Part shown: positions 6,749-10,192 of the stretch, in pieces
How the letters are laid out: every line of letters begins with the position of its first letter
Position numbering within the stretch: position 1 is the stretch's first letter
Assembly: GCA_934589225.1 (NCBI GenBank)
Contig: CAKTNS010000064.1
Span: forward strand, 1 to 10,192
Length of the DNA: 10,192 nt
Direction: 5' to 3'
From: an uncultured Oscillospiraceae bacterium
GTDB taxonomy: Bacteria > Bacillota > Clostridia > Oscillospirales > Oscillospiraceae
Notes under the pieces: generated by a model
Database searches by the model: none
What the model saw: only the letters and a program-made list of their open reading frames with translations
Told to the model about the DNA's origin: nothing
Made by a program: the position numbers and the translations under genes

Positions 6749-6801
6749 TTGACAATTGACAATGGACAATTGACAATTGGTTCTAAGTTGACAGTTGACA
6801 G
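6749..6801 (+). repeat. TTGACAR heptad array, block B
   Basis: Four 7-base units, TTGACAA, TTGACAA, TGGACAA and TTGACAA, lie at 6749-6776. After an 11-base gap two TTGACAG units follow at 6788-6801. Each TTGACA matches a -35 consensus, but no -10 box lies at suitable spacing. A longer related array is at 9900-9966. Confidence 0.9.
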
Positions 6802-6868
6802 TTATTGGGGACCGCACGTATCCGTTTTTGGAATACGTCGGTTAAAAAATCTCCCCACCAGCGAAACC
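6802..6868 (+). repeat. Conserved spacer between heptads and REP array, block B
   Basis: This spacer starts TTATT and ends CAGCGAAACC directly before GTAG. It aligns with 9967-10034 at about 70% identity by eye. It contains the hairpin ACGTAT (6816-6821) with ATACGT (6833-6838). In the other copy the corresponding arms are ACGTG and CACGT, a compensatory change. Confidence 0.75.
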
Positions 6869-6891
6869 GTAGGGGCGGCAATCTGCCGCCC
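6869..6891 (+). repeat. REP-like module R1, forward, block B
   Basis: GTAG 6869-6872; stem GGGCGGCA (6873-6880), loop ATC, TGCCGCCC (6884-6891). Identical to the copy at 1632-1654. Confidence 0.85.
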
Positions 6892-6937
6892 GCCACGTTT
6901 CGAATACAACCCGTGCGGTTGAACGGTACCACGCAAT

Positions 6938-6959
6938 GTAGCGGCGATGATTCATCGCC
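6938..6959 (+). repeat. REP-like module R2, forward, block B
   Basis: GTAG 6938-6941; palindrome GGCGATGA-T-TCATCGCC at 6943-6959. Confidence 0.85.
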
Positions 6960-7006
6960 ATGGCACGTTGCAAATATAACCCGTGTGGTTGAATGGAACT
7001 GCGCCC

Positions 7007-7029
7007 GTAGGGGCGGCTATTAGCCGCCC
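7007..7029 (+). repeat. REP-like module R3, forward
   Basis: GTAG 7007-7010; GGGCGGCTA (7011-7019), T, TAGCCGCCC (7021-7029), a 9-bp stem. A truncated copy is at 10117-10132. Confidence 0.85.
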
Positions 7030-7084
7030 GCTGCGTTTCGAATACAACCTGTGCGGTTAAACGGTACCACCCACCAGCGAAACC

Positions 7085-7110
7085 GTAGGGAACGGCCTGT
7101 GTGCCGTTCC
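7085..7110 (+). repeat. REP-like module R4, forward
   Basis: GTAG 7085-7088; GGAACGGC (7089-7096), loop CTGTGT, GCCGTTCC (7103-7110). Recurs at 10035-10060, and reversed at 7496-7521. Confidence 0.85.
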
Positions 7111-7175
7111 GGGGGCGTGGCGAATAAAACCCCGTGCGGATGAACGGTGCTACCAAATATTACGGTACACCCAAT

Positions 7176-7197
7176 GTAGCGGCGATGATTCATCGCC
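7176..7197 (+). repeat. REP-like module R2, forward, second copy in block B
   Basis: GTAG 7176-7179; GGCGATGA (7181-7188), T, TCATCGCC (7190-7197). It is the last forward module before the 123-bp element. Confidence 0.85.
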
Positions 7198-7250
7198 ATA
7201 AAACGTTGCAAATACAACCCGTGCAGACAAAACGGAACCACCCCCCGATA

Positions 7251-7373
7251 TGTCATTCCGACCGCAGCGTCAGCGGAGTGGAGGAATCCACCACGTTGGT
7301 GAAAGAACCACCACAAGATAAAATTTGCCACTTGGGAGGATTCCTCGGCTCGCTTCACTTGCTCGGAATGACA
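7251..7373. repeat. 123-bp terminal-inverted-repeat element R5, copy 2
   Basis: TGTCATTCCGA (7251-7261) and TCGGAATGACA (7363-7373) bound a unit whose interior is the reverse complement of copy 1, with scattered differences. The nested pair GAGGAATC (7281-7288) and GATTCCTC (7339-7346) is retained. Again it marks the point where module orientation flips. Confidence 0.85.
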
Positions 7374-7426
7374 TGACGGGAGTGGTTCCGTTTTTCCCCC
7401 ACGGATTCTATTCGATACGCTGTTAT

Positions 7427-7448
7427 GGCGATGAATCATCGCCGCTAC
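7427..7448 (-). repeat. REP-like module R2, reverse
   Basis: GGCGATGA (7427-7434), A, TCATCGCC (7436-7443), with CTAC at 7445-7448. Confidence 0.85.
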
Positions 7449-7495
7449 ATTGCGTGGCTCCATTCATTCACACGGGTTATATTGGGGATGTTGCC

Positions 7496-7521
7496 GGAAC
7501 GGCACACAGGCCGTTCCCTAC
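7496..7521 (-). repeat. REP-like module R4, reverse
   Basis: GGAACGGC (7496-7503), loop ACACAG, GCCGTTCC (7510-7517), with CTAC at 7518-7521. Confidence 0.85.
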
Positions 7522-7576
7522 GGTTTCGCTGGTGGGTGGATTCTTTCATCCACACAGGTTATATTCGGAACGTGGC

Positions 7577-7661
7577 GGGCGGCAGATTGCCGATAAATGA
7601 ATGTGTGATTGCCACTGGCAATCAATGATTTTTGATTCGCTGCGCGGAGCACCGCCCCTAC
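7577..7661 (-). repeat. 85-bp repeat R6, reverse copy
   Basis: Starts GGGCGGCA at 7577 and ends with CTAC at 7658-7661. It is the near-identical reverse complement of 1780-1864 and includes the internal hairpin TGATTGCC/GGCAATCA. Confidence 0.85.
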
Positions 7662-7747
7662 AGACACACCGGTGGGTGGTACCGTTCAACCGCACAGGTT
7701 CTATTCGGAACGCGGCAAGCGGCCTTTGTTGTTTTGATAAAAATCTA

Positions 7748-7776
7748 TTGACGGCTTCTCATAAAAGCAATATAAT
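7748..7776 (+). promoter_or_regulatory. Sigma-A-type promoter of the azlCD-mntP-vanZ operon
   Basis: TTGACG (7748-7753), 17 bases, perfect TATAAT (7771-7776). The predicted start near 7783 leaves a leader of about 32 bases before azlC. This is the strongest-looking promoter in the window and lies just outside repeat block B. Confidence 0.88.
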
Positions 7777-7778
7777 TA

Positions 7779-7811
7779 GATTCTCACACTTATCCCACAG
7801 AAAAGAGAATC
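7779..7811 (+). promoter_or_regulatory. Inverted repeat overlapping the azlC ribosome binding region
   Basis: GATTCTC (7779-7785) is complementary to GAGAATC (7805-7811), with a 19-base gap. The right arm covers the purine-rich region that must serve as the azlC ribosome binding site, which is weak compared with other genes here. The left arm straddles the predicted transcription start. It may act as an operator on DNA or as a structure limiting translation. Confidence 0.4.
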
Positions 7812-7814
7812 GCT

Positions 7815-8534
7815 ATGAATTGGAACGAATTTACCCTTGGCGTCCGCCGGGGGATGCCTGTCGGTGTCGGTTATCTGTCCGTGAGCTTTGGCTTTGGGAC
7901 CTTGGCCGCCGCCCAGGGCATCCGGGTGCTGGACGCTTTTTTGATTTCCGCCACCAATGTGACCAGTGCCGGGCAGTTTGCGGGCCTGACCCTGATTCTG
8001 GCCTGCGCCGGACTGTGGGAGGTCATTCTGACCCAGATCATCATCAACAGCCGCTACGCCCTTATGAGTCTGGCCCTCAGCCAGCGGATGGGAGAACAGG
8101 TGGGGCTTCTGCCCCGGCTTTTCATCGCCTTTATGAATACGGACGAGATTTTCGCTTTGGCCATGTCCCGGAAGGAGCCTCTGACGGTGCCCTATATGCT
8201 GGGCCTGGGGCTGCTGCCCTACATCGGCTGGACGCTGGGCACCGCCCTGGGGGCACTGGCCGGGTCGGTTTTGCCGGAGGACATCCGGACCGCCCTGGGC
8301 ATCATTCTCTACGGCATGTTCGTGGCCCTCATCGTCCCCCCGGCCAGGCAGGACCGGCCCATCCGCGTTGCGGTGCTGCTGTCCCTGGTGTGCAGCTGCA
8401 CATTGGCCTGGGTGCCGGTATTTAAAGGGCTTTCCGCAGGGCTGTCCATTGTGATCTGCACGGTGCTTGCGTCCACCGTCTGTGCCCTGCTGTTTCCCGT
8501 GGAGGACGAGCAGGAAAAGGAGGAAGCCATTTGA
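7815..8534 (+). CDS. azlC: AzlC, large subunit of branched-chain amino acid exporter
   Basis: The 239-residue polytopic membrane protein belongs to the AzlC family. With AzlD it exports branched-chain amino acids and their toxic analogues (azaleucine resistance in Bacillus subtilis; BrnFE in corynebacteria is related). Family features are the early GxxRGMPVGVGYLSVSFGFG region (residues 9-28) and the SAGQF motif at 51-55. Alternating hydrophobic segments run to a short acidic tail. Length is normal. The ATG gives the expected family N-terminus, although the upstream binding site is poor and sits in an inverted repeat. It is the first gene of the operon, and its stop overlaps the azlD start by four bases, indicating translational coupling. 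An Lrp-type regulator such as AzlB is not present in the window. Confidence 0.93.
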   Translation: MNWNEFTLGVRRGMPVGVGYLSVSFGFGTLAAAQGIRVLDAFLISATNVTSAGQFAGLTLILACAGLWEVILTQIIINSRYALMSLALSQRMGEQVGLLPRLFIAFMNTDEIFALAMSRKEPLTVPYMLGLGLLPYIGWTLGTALGALAGSVLPEDIRTALGIILYGMFVALIVPPARQDRPIRVAVLLSLVCSCTLAWVPVFKGLSAGLSIVICTVLASTVCALLFPVEDEQEKEEAI

Positions 8535-8839
8535 ACATCTATATTTATATCGCCGCCATGGCCGTTACCACCTATCTGATCCGGATTCTGCCCATGACCC
8601 TCTTCCGCAAGCCCATCAGAAGCCGGTTTCTTAGGTCTTTCCTGCACTATGTGCCCTTCGCCTGCCTCACGTCCATGGCCTTCCCCTCGGTGCTGACCAG
8701 CGCCGGGTCACTGGCCGCCGCCCTGTGCGCCCTGGCCGTGGCTGTCACCCTGTCCTGGCTGGGGAAAAGCCTGGTGGTGGTGGCCCTCAGCAGCAGCGCC
8801 GTGGTGTACCTGGTGAATTTACTGCTGACATTTTTCTAA
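8531..8839 (+). CDS. azlD: AzlD, small subunit of branched-chain amino acid exporter
   Basis: The 102-residue membrane protein is the AzlD partner of AzlC. It has the conserved N-terminal TTYLIRILP segment (residues 13-21) followed by about three further hydrophobic helices, with the usual family length. The start is a TTG codon whose last bases overlap the azlC stop in TTGA (8531-8534). It is supported by a strong site, AAGGAGG at 8517-8523, seven bases upstream; the next ATG, at codon 10, would remove part of the first helix. Overlap with azlC ensures equal synthesis of the two subunits. mntP begins 11 bases after the stop. Confidence 0.93.
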   Translation: MNIYIYIAAMAVTTYLIRILPMTLFRKPIRSRFLRSFLHYVPFACLTSMAFPSVLTSAGSLAAALCALAVAVTLSWLGKSLVVVALSSSAVVYLVNLLLTFF

Positions 8840-8850
8840 GGAGAGAAACC

Positions 8851-9417
8851 ATGGGACTTTTTGAACTTTTGATTCTGGCCCTGGGCCTGAGCATGGATGC
8901 CTTCGCCGTGTCCGTGTGCAAGGGTCTGGCCACCAAGCAGTCCGGGCCGAAGGCTTCCTTGGTCTGCGGCCTGTGGTTCGGGGGCTTTCAGGCCCTGATG
9001 CCCCTGATCGGGTTCTTCCTGGGGAGTCTGTTTTTGGATGCCATTTCCTCCATTGACCACTGGGTGGCCTTTGGCCTGCTGGTGCTCATCGGCGTGAACA
9101 TGCTCCGGGAGGCCCTGGGGCAGGAGGAGGAAACCGCAAGCGACGACCTGTCCGTAAAAACCATGTTCATTATGGCCGTGGCCACCTCCATTGATGCTCT
9201 GGCCGTGGGCCTGTCCCTGGCCATGGCGGGGCTCACCAACATCTACACCGCGGTGCTGCTCATCGGCCTGACCACCTTCCTGCTCTCCGCTCTGGGAGTG
9301 AAAGTGGGCTCGGTTTTCGGCAGCCGCTATGAAAAAAAGGCGGAGATCGCCGGAGGCATCATTCTGATTTTTCTGGGCTTTAAGATCCTGCTGGAGCACC
9401 TGGGGGTGCTGGGATGA
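8851..9417 (+). CDS. mntP: MntP manganese efflux pump
   Basis: The 188-residue membrane protein matches MntP, which exports excess Mn2+ from the cytoplasm. Two pseudo-repeat halves each contain the key aspartate motif: LSMDAFAVS with D16 and ATSIDALAVG with D115. About six helices are visible and the length is typical. The start at 8851 is preferred over an upstream in-frame position because AAGGAGAGA lies just before it and the N-terminus then matches the family exactly. Only 11 bases separate it from azlD, leaving no room for the Mn-sensing yybP-ykoY riboswitch that often precedes mntP. Expression probably depends on the azlC promoter. The stop overlaps the vanZ start in ATGA (9414-9417). 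Confidence 0.94.
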   Translation: MGLFELLILALGLSMDAFAVSVCKGLATKQSGPKASLVCGLWFGGFQALMPLIGFFLGSLFLDAISSIDHWVAFGLLVLIGVNMLREALGQEEETASDDLSVKTMFIMAVATSIDALAVGLSLAMAGLTNIYTAVLLIGLTTFLLSALGVKVGSVFGSRYEKKAEIAGGIILIFLGFKILLEHLGVLG

Positions 9418-9839
9418 ACAAACGCCGCCGGGTCTATCTGGTGCTGACCCTTGCCATGCTGTGCTTCATCTGGGGCAACTCCTCCATGTCCGGCGCCGCC
9501 TCCGGTGCCCTCAGCGGCCGGTTTTTAAAGTATCTGGCCCCGCTGTTCGCCCCCTTCGGCAGCAAAGCCGAGTTCGTGCTGCGAAAGCTGGCCCATTTTT
9601 CCGAGTTCACCCTGCTGGGCTTCCTGCTATCAGGCCTCACCCGGCCGGAAACCCCCGCCTCCTGGCACACCCGCCCCTTCTTCCTGGGCCTGGCCGCCGC
9701 CTGCATCGACGAGACCATCCAAATCTACTCCCCCGGCCGGGGCTCCAGCCTCCTGGACGTCTGGATTGACTTCTCCGGCATCACCCTGGGGGTACTGGTG
9801 TCCCTGGCGGTGCATGCCCTGATTTCCAAAAAACAATAA
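9414..9839 (+). CDS. VanZ family membrane protein
   Basis: The 141-residue protein is a member of the VanZ family, small membrane proteins named for VanZ, which confers low-level teicoplanin resistance by an unresolved mechanism. A hydrophobic first helix spans residues 7-21. The family motif R57-K58...H61...E64 (RKLAHFSEF) is followed by a second helix, then D99-E100...Q103...R109 and D115...D119, which are conserved polar positions. The last helix ends in a lysine-rich tail. Length is typical for single-domain members. The ATGA overlap with mntP indicates translational coupling. No van-type ligase or dehydrogenase genes are nearby, so a specific resistance role should not be assumed. It is the last gene before a strong terminator. 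Confidence 0.92.
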   Translation: MNKRRRVYLVLTLAMLCFIWGNSSMSGAASGALSGRFLKYLAPLFAPFGSKAEFVLRKLAHFSEFTLLGFLLSGLTRPETPASWHTRPFFLGLAAACIDETIQIYSPGRGSSLLDVWIDFSGITLGVLVSLAVHALISKKQ

Positions 9840-9841
9840 AC

Positions 9842-9886
9842 CACGCGGCCCCTGGTACGTTTTAAGGGGGCCGCGTGTTGTTTATT
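9842..9886 (+). terminator. Rho-independent terminator of the azlC operon
   Basis: CACGCGGCCCC (9842-9852) pairs perfectly with GGGGCCGCGTG (9867-9877) across a 14-base loop. TTGTTTATT follows. An A-rich run on the left side (9829-9840) could also let it work for transcripts coming from the right. Confidence 0.88.
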
Positions 9887-9899
9887 GAACGCAGAGTAG

Positions 9900-9966
9900 T
9901 TGACAGTGGACAGTGGACAGTGGACAGTTGACAGTTATTTTTGAATTGACAATGGACAATTGACAA
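9900..9966 (+). repeat. TTGACAR heptad array, block C
   Basis: Five contiguous 7-base units occupy 9900-9934: TTGACAG, three TGGACAG, TTGACAG. An 11-base gap is followed by TTGACAA, TGGACAA, TTGACAA at 9946-9966. Units of the AG type and the AA type occur in separate blocks, in the reverse order to the array at 6749-6801. Confidence 0.9.
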
Positions 9967-10034
9967 TTATTCAGCAACGAACGTGTCCGCCTTTGAACCA
10001 CGTTGGTTCAAAAATACACCCATCCAGCGAAACC
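9967..10034 (+). repeat. Conserved spacer between heptads and REP array, block C
   Basis: Counterpart of 6802-6868. It has the hairpin AACGTG (9980-9985) with CACGTT (9999-10004) and ends in CAGCGAAACC directly before the GTAG of an R4 module. Confidence 0.75.
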
Positions 10035-10060
10035 GTAGGGAACGGCCTGTGTGCCGTTCC
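10035..10060 (+). repeat. REP-like module R4, forward, block C
   Basis: GTAG 10035-10038; GGAACGGC (10039-10046), loop CTGTGT, GCCGTTCC (10053-10060). The linker after it follows the pattern seen in block B. Confidence 0.85.
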
Positions 10061-10116
10061 GGGGACGCACCGAATACAACCCGTGGGGTTGAATGATATT
10101 ACATATCGACGTGTAT

Positions 10117-10132
10117 GTAGGGGCGGCTACTA
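10117..10132 (+). repeat. Truncated REP-like module R3
   Basis: GTAG (10117-10120) and the left arm GGGCGGCTACTA (10121-10132) match the R3 module at 7007-7022 with one substitution (C for T at 10130). The right arm GCCGCCC is absent, and unrelated sequence beginning TGTCAAG takes its place. Confidence 0.7.
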
Positions 10133-10192
10133 TGTCAAGAGAAACATGGGTAACACATAGGGAAGACACATGGGTTACAGTCTGCGGATGTG
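10133..10192. mobile_element. Probable left end of an insertion sequence
   Basis: Sequence starting TGTCAAG at 10133 interrupts the R3 hairpin. It contains ACATGGGTAACA (10144-10155) and ACATGGGTTACA (10168-10179), with a weaker ACATAGGG at 10155-10162 between them. Repeated end motifs and a TG terminus resemble the ends of IS21-like and related rve-integrase elements. No transposase is visible before the window ends, so the family is a guess. Confidence 0.45.

Larger units (their letters stand above)
6869..7720. repeat. Repeat block B: larger mirror-image REP-like array
   Basis: This gene-free stretch has forward modules with GTAG feet at 6869 (R1), 6938 (R2), 7007 (R3), 7085 (R4) and 7176 (R2). 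The 123-bp element sits at 7251-7373. Reverse modules follow with CTAC at 7445-7448 (R2), 7518-7521 (R4) and 7658-7661 (R6). Around the 123-bp element the order is R4, R2, element, R2 reversed, R4 reversed, so roughly 7077-7250 and 7374-7540 are long imperfect inverted arms. The first three feet are exactly 69 bases apart. Confidence 0.88.

Noticed and set aside
6749..6801. TTGACA heptads as tandem promoters
   Set aside because: I checked 16-18 bases downstream of the units for a -10 box in this array and the one at 9900-9966 and found none resembling TATAAT.
7601..8425. 274-codon frame overlapping azlC
   Set aside because: It starts in repeats and runs out of frame through azlC, whose product matches its family over full length.
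8838..8851. Manganese riboswitch upstream of mntP
   Set aside because: Only 11 bases separate azlD from mntP, too short for a yybP-ykoY aptamer.
9900..9966. CRISPR-like array
   Set aside because: Units are 7 bases and contiguous, with no spacers of regular length and no cas genes nearby. The REP-like modules have conserved linkers, not unique spacers.
1..10192. tRNA or rRNA genes
   Set aside because: No cloverleaf with a TTCGA-type T-arm and matching acceptor stem, and no rRNA-like sequence, was seen on either strand.

Overview
The window looks like a chromosomal segment of a gut-type Clostridia bacterium, most likely in the Oscillospirales. The support is GC-rich, Firmicutes-style genes with strong AGGAGG-type ribosome binding sites, sigma-A-like promoters (TTGxxx-17-TATAAT), clostridial-type proteins (a MATE transporter and a fused Fe-S/GltD-like flavoenzyme), and AT-richer intergenic regions full of interspersed hairpin repeats. 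All protein genes called here lie on the + strand. The genus cannot be fixed from this sequence alone.

Layout. 1-218: intergenic, ending in a good promoter. 219-1595: MATE efflux transporter. 1618-2300: repeat block A. 2386-2534: possible 33-codon gene with a strong intrinsic terminator. 2637-6714: extended -10 promoter followed by a nine-helix membrane protein of unknown family, an 892-residue Fe-S/FAD/NAD(P) oxidoreductase and hypA. 6749-7720: heptad repeats and repeat block B. 7748-9886: promoter, azlC, azlD, mntP and vanZ in a tightly coupled operon with a clear terminator. 9900-10192: heptad repeats and repeat block C, apparently cut by the left end of an insertion sequence that runs off the window.

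Gene cooperation. AzlC and AzlD form a branched-chain amino acid exporter. MntP exports Mn2+, and VanZ is a small membrane protein of the teicoplanin-resistance type. All four are translated from one compact message with overlapping or nearly overlapping ends. The membrane protein and the oxidoreductase are 38 bases apart behind one promoter and may form a membrane-linked electron-transfer module. hypA, a nickel chaperone, follows after a perfect 11-bp hairpin.

The most striking structure is in the repeats. Fourteen short hairpin modules in blocks A and B each carry GTAG at the 5' foot, the signature of REP elements mobilised by RAYT-type Y1 transposases. In both blocks every forward module (GTAG) lies left of a 123-bp terminal-inverted-repeat element and every reverse module (CTAC) lies right of it, giving mirror-image arrays. 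Stem sequences differ between modules but base pairing is kept. Blocks B and C also share a TTGACAR heptad array plus a conserved spacer with a covarying hairpin.
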